Source: Meghimatium bilineatum (Eukaryota; Mollusca; Gastropoda; Stylommatophora; Philomycidae). From it: 64,000 bases of DNA. Shown piece after piece: positions 33,640-44,515 of this stretch. The stretch covers positions 51,280,456-51,344,455 of the forward strand of contig CM067322.1 in assembly GCA_034231615.1 (NCBI GenBank), read 5' to 3'. The stretch's first letter is position 1. Each line of letters begins with the position of its first letter. The notes under the pieces were generated by a model, which saw only the letters and a list, made by a program, of their open reading frames with translations, was not told the DNA's origin and made no database searches. The translations under genes and the position numbers were made by a program.

Positions 33640-33815
33640 TAGTTGTTGGATCATCGTCACTGCACTAGGACAAGTCCATAGGTGCTCAGATCTCTCCTTG
33701 AGTGTGTCCGCCATTGTACGTTGACTGACCATCTTTCTATCTCGCCCACGAAACCTCTCCTTTCTAGCGACACCACATTTCAAATCAAGCTGACTTATTC
33801 TAGTCATGGAACAAG
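33640..33815 (-). pseudogene. I-like element extreme 3' end
   Basis: Same terminal block as at 18760-18970: the minus strand carries 'GVARKERFRGRDRKMVSQ'-like sequence and ends at 'AGTTGTTGGATCATCGTCAC' (plus strand). Only the 3' end is retained. Confidence 0.65.
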
Positions 33816-34104
33816 AGTCTCATCTATTGGCCTATATAGGCCTAACCCATGACAACTTGTGTACACATGTTATTGTCACTTTGGACGCCCTACTATTTTA
33901 ATGTCTGCGTTCTAGTGTCTCTATGATAGTACTATTGTTTTTACTGCTTTTATTGTTTGTTCACTGTTTGCTGTATATATTCTTTAAAAGAATATGATGA
34001 AAATATCTTGTATATTGTTATTTGTATGTTTTCATATGTAGGCCTATACCACATAGACTGATAGTCTGTTGGTGGTTGTAAAACTAAACAAATCTGGTGT
34101 TCTC

Positions 34105-34500
34105 ATCATCATCAAGTGCCGTCTCTGCAACGTATCTCCAACATCTCCTTTCTCGGTGGTGCACTCTGCTAGACTGTAACCTGTCCATCGTGTAATGTTA
34201 CTCTCCCACTTGTATCTCTGCCTACCTCTTGCTCGCTTCCCTTTGACTTTACCCTCAAGTAAGGTCTTCAATAGGGTGTCATGTCTTTTAATTGTGTCCA
34301 AAGTATTTTATTTGCCTGATCTTTATTTCTCTTAGTAGTTCTTTCTTCATATTAAGTGTCTTTAGCACCTCTTTATTTGTTTTCTTCTCTTTCCATGATG
34401 TTCTCCCTATTCTTCTATATACCCACATCTCAAAGGCATCAATTTTGTCTTCTAATTGTTTATTTAGTGTCCATGTTTCTGAGCCATACATTAATATGGA
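34105..34500 (-). pseudogene. RTE-like 3' end, second copy
   Basis: Minus strand: 'MYGSETWTLNKQLEDKIDAF', 'WVYRRIGRTSWKEKKTNKEV', 'LKTLNMKKELLREIKIRQI', then 'IKRHDTLLKTLLEGKVKGKR'. Very similar to 31520-31890 but inverted. A frameshift lies near 34295. Confidence 0.82.
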
Positions 34501-34729
34501 ATAGATGTATCATTTTATAATTCTCCTTTTTAACTTGTTTGTAATTTGTTTAGATATTAATATTTTCCTCATGTCATTGAAGGTACTTTTAGCCATTCCT
34601 ATTCTCCTTTTAACTTCTGTTTCACATCACTGTCGTTCTACCTATGCCTAAGTAATTGTATATTCCTACAATTTTACAGAAGTCTTATTTATTATCGATT
34701 GTCGAATTTTACCTCAGTGGTGCACTCTT

Positions 34730-35350
34730 CTAGACTGTAACCTGTCCATATCATGATTTTTCTCTTCTATCTGCATCTCTTGTTCTCCTGCCCTCGACTT
34801 TACCCTCAAGTAAGGTCTTCAACATGTTCTCATGTCTTTTAAGATGTCCAAAATACTTTATTTGTTTGATTTTTATTTTCTTCAATAATTCTTTCTTCAT
34901 ACGACGTGTTATTAGAACTTCTTTGTTCGTTTTTGTCTTCAATTCTGCCTCCTAGTTGTTTGTTCATTGTCCAATTTCTGAGCCATAGGAATACATCAAT
35001 ATAGAATAAATGTATCATTTTATAATTCCTATATTTTAGTATGTCTGTAATTTTAGATGTTAATATTTTTATCATGTCGTTGAAAGTAATTTTAGCCATT
35101 TCTATTCTCCTTTTAACTTCTTTTTAACATCTACCATTTGTGATTATGTGTCCAATATATTGGAAATGATCCACGTGTTACAGTATCTCTACATGTATGT
35201 TCATGTCTAGCACATGTTCTTCTGATTCCATGGTTTTATATATTTTTTTCCTACATCTAGTCCATATTCTGTACTTGATCTATTAGTCTGTAGTTCCTTT
35301 TCACTTTCTGCTAAAAGGATAGTGTCATCTGCATATCGAAGACAATCTCT
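34730..35350 (-). pseudogene. RTE-like RT fragment, third copy
   Basis: Minus strand from 'RYADDTILLAESEKELQT' (catalytic YADD, near 35340), through degenerate sequence, 'KTNKEVLITRRMKKELLKK' and 'QIKYFGHLKRHENMLKTLLE'. It lies directly upstream, in its own orientation, of the copy at 34105-34500, so two same-strand copies are adjacent. Confidence 0.8.
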
Positions 35351-36060
35351 AGTGATTAGTGAATTTCTAAGCCGATGGCGTTACACTCCAGACAAGCCAA
35401 TAAGAGTTCTTTTCCTTTATTTAGATGGCAAAAGGGTATGTATGATAATACTATCCATAACTCGGAAATTATCTTACTCAGTCCACTCCTTATCGTCATC
35501 ATCCGCTATCCCCCCAAGCTATTGCAAACTAACTCAATCTCTTACTAAAAGTCTTGTCTGTCACTGTGTTCTCATCCAAAAGATGCACACAAAATGAAAT
35601 CAAAATGCACCATATGTCGATTGTCATATGCCCTGATATCTTTGCCCATGAAGCCAACCTATCAGCTGTTTCAATACACTGAAATCCAGCATGATCAAGG
35701 CAACATATCAAGGAAGGCGTGGAATCCCAATGTACTCCATTCACGCATGGTGCAGTCATCCATTCTTAAAGTCGTGTGGTTCATAGAGTGATCATCGACA
35801 TAATAACGGCCTTGACAATAGCCACAGCCTAATCTTGACCCCTAGTTACTAGTTATTTCCTCTCCTTCCGCTTTCACTGAAATAACCAACACGAATGTAC
35901 GTCGTGTGATTTCTGCAGAGTAGTAGGGCTATGAAATAGGCCCCTACGTTGTGCAGCCTTTTAAATTTGTGCCAAGTAGTATTCGTTTTCGGTATATTAA
36001 TTGTTTAGTTTCTAGATCAGCTAGTAAGGCATAAGTGGTTGACAATGATTATGAACTCAC
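35351..36060. other. Intron, no gene seen
   Basis: No recognisable exon or repeat; sequence near 35640-35760 is of mixed composition with no homology I can name. Confidence 0.35.
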
Positions 36061-36191
36061 CCTGGCCAGGCTCTCACTAGCATCACTGTAGTTCCAGCAT
36101 GTGTTGTAAGTGTAATATGTTGGGAACCAAATGTCATCATTCTTGAAGATTCCCAAACTGTTCATCTGTTTCAGCATGGTTACTGTTATCT
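36061..36191 (-). CDS. ARM-TIR gene exon: N-terminal helical region
   Basis: 131 bp, acceptor 'TGTCATCACTAG' and donor 'CCAGG|GTGAGT', phase 1 to 0. It encodes 'ITVTMLKQMNSLGIFKNDD', 'IWFPTYYTYNTCWNYSD' and 'ASESLAR'. The phrase F-P-T-Y-Y-T-Y-N-T-x-W-N-x-S-D is characteristic of a branch of molluscan ARM-TIR proteins (family knowledge). G from the previous exon plus AG here gives Glu, producing a continuous reading. No lesion is seen. Confidence 0.9.
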
Positions 36192-36284
36192 CTAGTGATG
36201 ACAAGATCAACAAATAGCACGTCTAATACACGGTTTACTGAACAGAAATATTAGTAAGAACTCAAAATGGCTTAAAGGGGGTAA

Positions 36285-36480
36285 AGGATTGACTTCATTT
36301 TACTTGGGTTACCCATATGAACTCCGTTCTTTTTAACGAAGCGGCATGCCGCCTGCTGATAGTACTGTTCACTGCTTATAGGTTCAAGCGATAATTTTCA
36401 CGGATCTCCGTGAAAAATCCACTTTATAAGCAAGATACTGCCAGTGGGATTCGAACTCGAGATCTCTTGGCTTAAACTTA
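36285..36480 (-). mobile_element. Probable tRNA-derived SINE fragment
   Basis: The minus strand contains a Pol III B-box-like 'GAGTTCGAATCCCACTG' near 36435-36450, downstream of 'AAGCCAAGAGATCTC', resembling a tRNA T-arm. The A box is unclear. An imperfect palindrome ('TTTCACGGATCTCCGTGAAA') lies near 36400. A different family from the SINE at 2235-2515. Confidence 0.5.
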
Positions 36481-36834
36481 AAATTTGTCAATGGTGATTT
36501 GTAGATCAGCCTCAGAGTTGGCATTTAGGACACAGTCATCAGCAAATAGGAGATCACTGATGATGTTTGATTTGACTTTGGTTTGTGCTCGAAGCTACCG
36601 AAATTAACAATTTCCCATCAATGCGATATCTGTTGTCTACTCCCAAGTCCAGATCTCTGAAAGCATCATCCAACATAGCAGAGAACATGATGCTAAACAG
36701 GATAAGTGCTAATACACATCCCTATATAACTCCGTTTGAGAAAGCAAAAGTTGCAAAGTCTCTATAATTCTAAACTGTAGAATTCCATCATACAATTCCT
36801 GCACCACTGTATCGCAAATTTACAGTTTTACAGC

Positions 36835-36990
36835 CGAAGACGGATGTGTCGGGCCACTGGAGCAAATAAAAATTGTGACACAGCGCATTTGCATTCTCTG
36901 GACTACATCCTGCTGGAAATCTAGTAGGACCATTGTTCTGCTACAATAGATATCCAGTGGGAGTTTAATGATGATCGTTGAAGAAGAAGT
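36835..36990 (+). repeat. Interspersed repeat tail, copy 2
   Basis: Partner of 26565-26725: 'GGAAATCTAGTAGGACCATT' and ending 'ATGATCGTTGAAGAAGAAG', which resembles the 3' tail of the full I-like element ('ATGATCGCCGAAGAAGAAG' near 49276). Confidence 0.6.
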
Positions 36991-37040
36991 ATGCACACCA
37001 TGCTCATCTAGTAGTGCAGATTGTAAATATTCGTCTAGAG

Positions 37041-37219
37041 CAGTGTTTCTCAACGTGGGCAATTTGAATACCTTGTAGTTAAGGCTTCATTTATTGAATA
37101 ATTCAATTTTTCAATATAAAAAATATGTGCACGTTAGATGGGGGGGGGGGGGGGGTGTGTCCATAACAATTTTAGAAAGACGTGGGGCATGGTTAAAAAA
37201 AAACGGTTGAGAAACACTG
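37041..37219. mobile_element. hAT-type MITE with perfect 8-bp target duplication
   Basis: A 179 bp element bounded by terminal inverted repeats 'CAGTGTTTCTCAAC' and 'GTTGAGAAACACTG', flanked on both sides by the 8 bp duplication 'GTCTAGAG' (37033-37040 and 37220-37227). The TIR sequence and 8 bp duplication are typical of hAT transposons. No coding capacity; an internal G-run of about 16 bases (about 37140-37155) is present. Confidence 0.93.
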
Positions 37220-37454
37220 GTCTAGAGCATAGATTCCCATAGTGGGTGGTACCATCGCCCTGTGGGTGATGAAGACTTCTTGGGGTGCTGGTAGGTTCAG
37301 AAACAACTTGAGGGGCGACCACCTGAGATCTAGGGGGTCGGTGGCTACATGCAGTAGAAATTACTAATATACCTTTAAAAATTCATTATTTTCATGATTT
37401 TGCAATTGGATTATCATTTAAAATTTAAATTTTAATTCATTGTATACCAATTTT

Positions 37455-37680
37455 ATGCAATTATGACTCTTGTGGTCCCGGACTCGTGTGGTCTCGGGTT
37501 CAATCAACGGTTGGCACAATATTTTTTTCTTTCGAAGGTACAATCAAAAACGTCGCGGTGTCTGCTATTGCAAAGCGGCCTTTATTTCTACAGCCCACAA
37601 AAAAGTCTCACTGCACTCCTTCACAGCAAAACATGCAGTAACGAAAGCAATGTTTTCATCAATGTTTTATTTCAATTATT
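37455..37680 (+). mobile_element. tRNA-derived SINE, copy 2
   Basis: Same family as 2235-2515 in the opposite orientation. B-box-like 'GGGTTCAATCAACGG' near 37496; body with 'CGGCCTTTATTTCTACAGCC', 'CTCACTGCACTCCTTCACAG' and 'CATGCAGTAACG'. 5' head shortened. Confidence 0.7.
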
Positions 37681-37999
37681 TAATAATTTGAAAATTAACC
37701 ATATGTGGACATAAATAGATGTCATTTTCTATGTCAATGAGAAAATATAACATGTATAAATGTGTGTATAAATGTGTGAGACAACTTCATCTGTTCAAGA
37801 TGAATTTGCCAGGGAGAATATAAGGGACATGAAAAATTACAATCTCAATATACTCGGAGTAAATGAATGCAGATGGCTAGACTCGGGTAGGAACTATTTT
37901 CCGAATGATATAACCAACAAACTGTGCACACTTGCAGATCAGCGTGACCTCAAGATAACACATACACATACAAAATTATGGAACTTACCAGTTCAACAA

Positions 38000-38665
38000 A
38001 CAACATCTCAGTAAACAACCAAATACTGGAAAAAGTCTCCAACTTCAATTACTTGGTCAGCCAAATGTTTGTTGACTGAGACTAAATGAAAGAAAGACAT
38101 ACACTCATAGCAGTTGCAGATAGCACATTCACTAAACTAATATCTGGAAATCCAAATATCTAGGAAGAAAACCAAGCTAACAGGATATAAACCCTGTATT
38201 GTCCCAGTATTAACGTATGGAAGTGAAAGCTGGAAATCAACTCAAGTAACAAACCAAAAATTAAACAACTCCGAAAACAAATGTCTCAGGAAACTAAGGA
38301 ACATTAAAAAGGAGCGATTTCGTCATAAATGGTGATTTAAGAAATAAAACACACCAATAATATGTGTCAAATGTCATAAGAAAACGCAGATGAAATACAT
38401 CGATCCCATTTTAAGACTAGATGAAAACAGAATAAACCAAAAACAAGCCCTTCTGTGGACACCTGAGGGTAAAAAAAAACAACAAAAAGGAAGGCCTAAA
38501 CAAATCTTAAAAAACAACATACTCTGTTCACATACAGAAGGGGAAATAATAGTCTGCAAGACCATACAAGAACTAAAATTGCAGAGAGCAGACCGCAACA
38601 AATGGAGAATCAACTCCTCGCCTGTGGCACGAAAGGAACAAACAACAAACTATTATAACCACTTT
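38000..38665 (+). pseudogene. Badly degraded RTE-like 3' region
   Basis: Frame-hopping matches to the RTE-like copy at 664-2023: 'KVSNFNYLVSQMF', 'YGSESWKSTQVTNQKLNN'-like, 'ENKCLRKLRNIK', then 'RINQKQALLWTPEGKKKQQK' and 'GRPKQILK'. Many stops and shifts, so this is an old copy. Confidence 0.65.
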
Positions 38666-38869
38666 TCAAATTTATCTGTAGTGTCTATCAGAAAAGAAAA
38701 TTTACTTACATACTGCTAACACATGGTGGTTCTCCATGTTGATTTCAATTGTGCGTTTCAAAAATCACTAATTTTGGTGCCACCACAAATCAATGAACTA
38801 TCCAAGAAAGCGTATAACAATCCCCAATTTTCAAAAGCACAGGCTTAGTATGGCAGAAGACAGTTGAGA

Positions 38870-39250
38870 ATAAGGGTGCAGAACCGCTGGCTCATTATAA
38901 GGCACAAATTGGTCAGAGGAACTTAGGAAATTACAATGAAATAATGAAAACAGTCACAGACATGTGCAATAAGCAAGTTATATAAAGCGATAATGCAATT
39001 ACTCTTGAAGATATTACAGCCGCACTAAAAAGATCAAGAAACTCAGTGCCAGGACCTGGCGGCATTAGGTACGACGATCTTAGAAGCAGGTCAGACGAGG
39101 ACCTTAAGGAGCTGGCAATGTTGTTCAACAAGAGCCTTGCGAATAGCTCAGTAGAAGAAAACTGGCTGTATAGTTATTTAATCCTACTACCCAAGCCTGA
39201 CAAGAGTCATTCAAAGATACAGGGTTTCAGGTTCATAACCATGCAGAATA
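38870..39250 (+). pseudogene. I-like RT N-terminal fragment
   Basis: Reads 'ITLEDITAALKRSRNSVPGP' and 'GGIRYDDLRSRSDEDLKEL', 'MLFNKSLANSSVEENW', 'SYLILLPKPDKSHSKIQGFR' and 'FITMQNT', the region before the RT palm (S-x-P-G-P-x-G-I-x-Y ... I-P-K-P ... R-I-T). It ends at the 39250 repeat. The probable continuation of the same kind of element is at 40590-41200. Confidence 0.7.
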
Positions 39251-40160
39251 CGTGCCTGTGCCCATCAGGTACTGAACCGATTCTCATCCGTGAGCCTGGT
39301 TCCTTAAGGGGAAGAACTCAACAGAAGAGTCGGACCCTGTCTCTTTCGCCCTCTTAGCAGAGGTGTTATTCACTGACATTGTGTACCCCTTGTCCAAGTT
39401 CGAGTCTCACACCATGCGTTTGAGAGCAAGGCGTTCTCAAGCTGAGCGACCTTGTCCCAATAGCGCCTGAGCCCATCAGGTACTGAACCCTTTCTCTCTG
39501 CAAGTGTATTTCCGGTATAGGAAAACCTGACAGTAGAGTTTGGCCAGGGCGAAAGTCGTTGTCACTTTCTTGCCTAAGCCCATCGGGTACGGAATCCTTT
39601 CTCTTTGCGAGCATATTTCCAGTTTAGGAAGGCTCGACATTAGAGTTGGGTTAGGTCTTCTTGTTTTTCCAAACGCCAATGATTGGGTCTGGGTCTCTGT
39701 CTGTAAGGAGCACAGGTATCTAGAAGCTCGGCTCGAGCTGACGGAGCTTGTAGTTCCCCTTTCCTAGGTACTTTCACTTTCTATTTGCAGTTCGCTCTGC
39801 CCTGCCCTTTCATTGTACTCAGTATGAAATCTATTTGTCCCTCGCCATGCATCTACCTTTGCGTGCATTTTACATTGTCCGCCCCTCCAATGTTCGGACT
39901 GGACAAAACTAGCTTCACAGTATGTCGACAGTGTCACTATATGTGGTGATGCTAGTGGTGTCGGAGATATTGTCTGTCTCTTAAGCAGTCAAATCTCTTT
40001 CCATCTGCTACCTCCACATTCTCGGACACGATCCCCAAATGATTTGGCCAGAATCAGCTCGAGCTGCTGTATTTCTGTTTCCAGGCTGCACCGCGAGGAG
40101 GTACATTTGGAATCTTGGTTATCTGCTAACCCTGGGTCTGCCTAGATAACCTGCCTGCCT
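39250..40160. repeat. Interspersed repeat, copy 2, with three internal modules
   Basis: 'GCCCATCAGGTACTGAACC' recurs as a module at about 39266, 39468 and (diverged) 39578, each followed by a 'TTTCTCTCTGC' type phrase. The right part matches 22960-23350. It interrupts an I-like RT sequence, so it is either inserted into it or a rearranged 5' region of the same family. Confidence 0.6.
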
Positions 40161-40589
40161 GAAAAAGTGACAAAAGGGGTATTTTTCTTATCTTTTTCTT
40201 TTATTATTCTTGCACTCATCTATAGTGTCTCTAATTTCCCACTTTCGGTTTGTTTATAATGAATGCACACAATTTCACTTTTACTAGATGCGTTGCCATC
40301 CCTGCGCTATGGAGACGGGGCTTGATGAAATATAGACATCTATTTTGTTTTTTATTTTGTCGTTTTCTGTTGTTTGTCTCTTGAAAAAGGTTCAATTTTA
40401 GCCGATACGTGGAGAATTGTCCTGTTTAGTTTTATTGTATGTTTTTTATATATACTTTTTAAAATATATTTTTATTAATAGGCTAGGTAAGTGTTTTAGT
40501 AACCTGTTTACCTCATTTTGCGTTACTATTTGTTCATTAGGTTACTGCGGCACCATCCACTTTGTCGGACACTCTCTGACCATTTGGTT
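40161..40589. other. No gene; repeat-tail sequence
   Basis: Contains 'TTAGTAACCTGTTTACCTCA' and 'GGTTACTGCGGCACCATCCA', related to sequence flanking the fold-back element at 10160-10240. No open frame of note. Confidence 0.4.
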
Positions 40590-41200
40590 ATTTATATTTG
40601 TCCGCCTAGAGCGATGCGTTCCCTTTGCACCCCAATTACATAGTAAACACGCCCACGTTATCGGTTACTTTGAAAGGGGATGTCCGCGAGAGAACCAGCA
40701 CAATGAAGTACGTGTCGGTTATGTTGGACCGAAGTCTGAGTTTCAAAGATCATGTCGACATCATTGTAAAGGCATATAAAGGTCTTGCGGCGATGAAAGT
40801 TATGGCTGCTGCTCAATGTGAGCAGAGGCTGCTATTTCTGCTGTATCAGGGATTGGTGGTGGCGATGGAAGAGACGCAATTGCGATTCTGACAATGATTC
40901 AGACTCAAACAGAAAGATTGGATAGAATCCAGAATGAGGCAATGCGAATCATTTTGGGGTACACGAGAGACACATTGGCACGGGCTATGCGATACTTACT
41001 TGATTCCCCAACTGCAGAGAATACAAATATGCCGAGAGCGGGACTACCTACAAATCACAGCTGATAAAGAGCACCATCTACAACCTGAAATTCTCAAAGG
41101 CAGTCAACTTAAGAGAGGAAAGTCGTGGATGGGACGCGCAGATGATATTATACAAAGCGTGTCCAGATTGGAGGATTTGCTACCTGGTGCGGAATAGAGT
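40590..41200 (+). pseudogene. I-like RT thumb fragment
   Basis: Reads 'NTPTLSVTLKGDVRER', 'MKYVSVMLDRSLSFKDHVDI', 'AYKGLAAMKVMAAAQCEQRL' then 'AIAILTMIQTQTERLDRIQN' and 'EAMRIILGYTRDT' in other frames. This is the post-palm region of an I-like RT. Frameshifted and truncated. Confidence 0.7.
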
Positions 41201-41918
41201 CGGGCGCCCTTAGATTGTCCGACAGCCTTCAAAGTAATAATATCACTCAATAGAGAATGCAGGGAATGGTGTCCGACAGTGGTGGAGTCGAAGAATTATT
41301 GCATATTTCTTACCAAAAAGCAGGTAGACTTACCGTCATGAGGCGATCATTTATTGCCTTTGGTGAGCCTGCTAGTTTGCATAAAGTGATGTTTTAATAG
41401 CGAAGCATACTCACGCACTACATCTTTCTTTAATGTCTCTTCTGCCCCAAAATCATGTATAACCAGCAGCTCTTTCACAAAACTGACCAACACCAGCAAG
41501 GCGAGTTTCACTCAGATTTTCTATGTCAATATTGGATCTTTCTAGCTCTCTCCCAATCAAGGCTGTTCATTTCATGCTCTTGGAAATTCGAGAATCGTCT
41601 TTGAGCAAGTGCATTAGGCGACGCTAGTAAGGTAATTTTTGGTCAACCTGATGTACTGAGAGGGATTTGGCAGCTGAGCACTTATGGGAAAAGAGTGTTG
41701 TTACATCGGTTCATAGCTCAGCTGACCATTACCTTTCTTTTCCACAAGTAAAATTAATGACAAGAGTGAATGACACTAGTAAACAATTAATTGGAGCTGA
41801 TATAACTTAAACGTAATAGGAACCATTTAAAATATAATCTTACATTTATTTATTATTGATATGTACTGACATAAAGGAAGATTGCTCTTGTGCATATTGT
41901 ACTAATAATAGATCTCAC
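41201..41918. other. Intron, no gene seen
   Basis: No exon, repeat array or RNA gene recognised between the RT fragment and the ARM-TIR exon. Confidence 0.35.
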
Positions 41919-42132
41919 CTGCATACCCCAAGTCCGCCAGAAAGTCACCTAGCTCTGTTCTCCTGTAGTCCCAGTAAAGGTCTCCAATAGCCTTTTGATA
42001 CTTCATGCCGTCTCCATGGTGATACTCCTCCATATTTTTCAGCTCTGTAACAGCAACAGACACCTTCTCCTTCACCTGCTCAATAGAAAGGTTTTTGCTT
42101 CGGGAATCTATGTCATTCTTTGATGTTGAATT
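41919..42132 (-). CDS. ARM-TIR gene exon: most upstream exon found
   Basis: 214 bp, acceptor 'TTCAATTTCAG' and donor 'GCAG|GTGAGA', phase 0 to 1. It encodes 'NLSIEQVKEKVSVAVTELK', 'NMEEYHHGDGMKYQKAIGDL' and 'YWDYRRTELGDFLADLGYA', continuing into the exon at 36191. Charged, helical sequence; the G-D-L-Y-W-D-Y-R-R-T-E-L-x-x-F-L phrase fits the N-terminal half of the same family. A start codon and earlier exons were not identified; they must lie further right or be lost. Confidence 0.88.
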
Positions 42133-42284
42133 CTGAAATTGAATGACAACATATTCAGTTTCTTGACACAATAGTCTTCAGGTGTTTTGATACATTGATA
42201 CATATACAATCTAAGCAAACTCAAACATTAGTGATTGTGATTTCCTTGACTGCAATCTCTCCGTAAATATCACACCGTATTGCA

Positions 42285-42790
42285 TTGGCTGCTAACTCAT
42301 TCAATAAACTATCACATAGAAGGCATTCAAAAACACTAAGAAATAACACAAAACTCAAAATCTTCAACTGCATAATTCCAACATTAACATATGGATGCGA
42401 AAGTTGGAAAGCAACATCAAAATTAGAGCACGGACTAAACACCTTTGAAAATAAATGTCTTAGAAGGCTACTGAACATACGTTGGTCAGACTTCAAATCA
42501 AACACAGTTGTCAGACAAGAATATGTATCCACCTATATTAGAAAGCGTCACTGGAATTACATCGGACACACACTACGAATGGATACTGAAAGACTCCCCT
42601 GTCAAGCTTTGATGTAGTCACCAAAAGGCAAGAGGTAACGAGGAAGACCAAAAGAAATTTTACGTAGAACTATTACAAGGGAACGTTTCACCATCGTTAG
42701 TAGAAACAATGAAGATCTAAAGCAAATTGCAATGAAACGAGAGACATGGAAATCTATGACATCCGTCTTTGGCCCTAGAGGAATAACTAA
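42285..42790 (+). pseudogene. RTE-like 3' end, second copy of the 664-2023 family
   Basis: 'TLTYGCESWKATSKLEHG', 'FENKCLRRLLNIRWSDFKSN' and 'IRKRHWNYIGHTLRM', then a stop (TAG, about 42617), 'RGRPKEILRRTITRE' and 'SVFGPRGIT'. It aligns closely with the first copy. 5'-truncated. Confidence 0.85.
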
Positions 42791-42850
42791 CTAAATCTCT
42801 CCAGCTTTCTATCACACCTGAGGTTATTTAGATAGTAGGCACATTATCAG

Positions 42851-43825
42851 TTGCAGTCTTTGTGCATTCCTCTAGCCAAGTATTTCTTGTACACGCCTTT
42901 GAGGAATAAGGTATTTAAATCCGTATTTTTCATTGACAAACTAGAAAGCCATGGAATGCCAATATACATTCAGACCCATGTGAAAGGAATACTAAGCGAG
43001 GATGAACAGAACAGTGTGCAGCGAATGACAGTCACCCTCAGTTTCCTGGATGAGGAATATCCACAAGATATATGGGCCAGAGTGTACACAGATGGGTCAG
43101 CACAGAATGCTGTGAGGAATGGAGGTGTATATATAGAATATCCACACAAGCCTAGAGATACAATCAGAACACCGACAGGAAAATTCTGCAATAATTATGA
43201 TGCAGAAATCCAGGCAATTAGTGTGGCAGCTAAAAAACTGCTGAACTCCAACTCTGGCCTACAGCCTGTGGTATTCCTGACAGATGCAAGGTCAGTGCTT
43301 CACGCTCTCCAGTCTGGAAAACTAACAGACTTGAAAAAACTACTTAGCGAATTGTCTTACCAGTATAGGGTAACCATGCAGTGGATACCCTCTCACTGTG
43401 GAATACCAGGAAATGAAAAAGCAGACCAACTGGCTAATGAAGGTGCTGCCGAAGACCAACCAGATATACCAATCACCTACCATCAGAAAAAACAGATGAT
43501 CAAGTCAATAAGAAAGCCACAAACACCAACACAAGATGACTATCACATTATGAACAGATCAGAACAAGTTATAATTCTACGTCTCAGAACAGGACACAAC
43601 CGACTCCGCAGTCACATGTATACAAAGTTCAAGATTGGCAACACGGCCAGGTGTACATGTGGCAGCACAGAGTGCCAAACATATACTTCAAGAGTGTTCT
43701 GAGCATGCAACGCTGAGGAAAACATATTGGCCAGAGGAAACAACACTGGAATCAAAACTCTATGGGACACTGTATGAACTACAGAGGACAGTGAGTTTTA
43801 TTAAGGAGACAGAATTACAGATATA
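42851..43825 (+). pseudogene. I/Ingi-like RNase H and zinc-knuckle 3' fragment
   Basis: A long open frame (to 43702) with all RNase H motifs: 'ARVYTDGSAQNAV' (Asp), 'NNYDAEIQAISVAA' (Glu), 'VVFLTDARSVLHALQ' (Asp) and 'MQWIPSHCGIPGNEKADQLA'. Then 'EQVIILRLRTGHNRLRSHMY' and 'TKFKIGNTARCTCGST'. After a frameshift near 43680, 'KHILQECSEHATLRK' completes the C-x-C ... H ... C tail. It ends in a GAAGAAG/A-rich tail near 43840-43860. A sister lineage of the element at 45-49 kb. 5'-truncated. Confidence 0.88.
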
Positions 43826-43861
43826 GACATGTTTCAAGTGAACGAAAGAAGAAGAAAAAAA

Positions 43862-44514
43862 AATTTGACAAACTGCATACACAGGGACGATGAAGAAGCC
43901 TGCTCAACCTCCTGAGAAAGTAATGTCACAAGAACAAAACACCAACCACCTTTAGTTTTCCAGGACACATGATACCCACTTCCTCAGACTGAGCAGCCGT
44001 TGTTAATTTGTATAACTATTTCCAGATAAACTGAAATGAAACCACAATACACCGGACTATAAAGCCAGTGCACTAACTAGTTCTCAATAGTACAGTATAG
44101 TAAGAAACTATTCCACCAACACGTTCCTACAAATACTTATGGCATCTCATTAGGACTATGATATGTGCCATCACTATGACCACAACGTTAATCGACTGCT
44201 ATTTGAAATTAATGATTGCTGAATAGTCTGGTTACGTCAACTTCGATCTGTCAAAATTTCATGATGCTGTTACTCCTAATATAACCGATATGGAATCCCA
44301 TCCATAGTTGTTTTGTTAGTGTTCGTTCTCAAACTCACGCTGAATTTCTCTTGAAGCAGAACAATGCTTCTACTAGATATTAATTATTGAGACAAACATG
44401 AATTGAACCATGTCTGTTCTAGCGGTACCAATCGCATTGCAGCTCGAATAAATGGGTCCTTCCGTACTTGACTAACCTCATTCCATCCCTCCCTCCCCAC
44501 AAAATGTGATTTTT
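43862..44514. other. No gene seen
   Basis: Sequence between two I-like elements with no recognisable content. Searched for further EXOSC2 exons on the minus strand; none recognised. Confidence 0.35.
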
Positions 44515-44515
44515 A

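Larger units (their letters stand above)
4964..42132 (-). other. Gene span: ARM-TIR (SAM-like) protein gene, at least nine exons
   Basis: Overall locus of a large minus-strand gene, read from high to low coordinates. Exons: 42132-41919 and 36191-36061 (N-terminal helical part), 27731-27619, 25844-25708 and 21690-21436 (armadillo-like), 19419-19325, 11143-11002 and 9598-9450 (TIR), 5135-4964 (linker plus start of SAM-like segment). Splice phases agree at 42/36 kb (1), 27.7/25.8 (1), 25.7/21.7 (0), 21.4/19.4 (1), 19.3/11.1 (0) and 11.0/9.6 (1). One exon is expected between 36 and 27.7 kb and a phase-correcting one between 9.4 and 5.1 kb; neither was found. ARM-TIR proteins are expanded in lophotrochozoans; a role in innate immunity or NAD+ cleavage is family-based inference. 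Two exons contain frame-breaking indels, so function is uncertain. Confidence 0.8.

Noticed and set aside
42851..43702. Host RNase H gene
   Set aside because: The frame continues into the Cys/His tail and A-rich 3' end typical of I-like elements, so it is a 5'-truncated retroelement.
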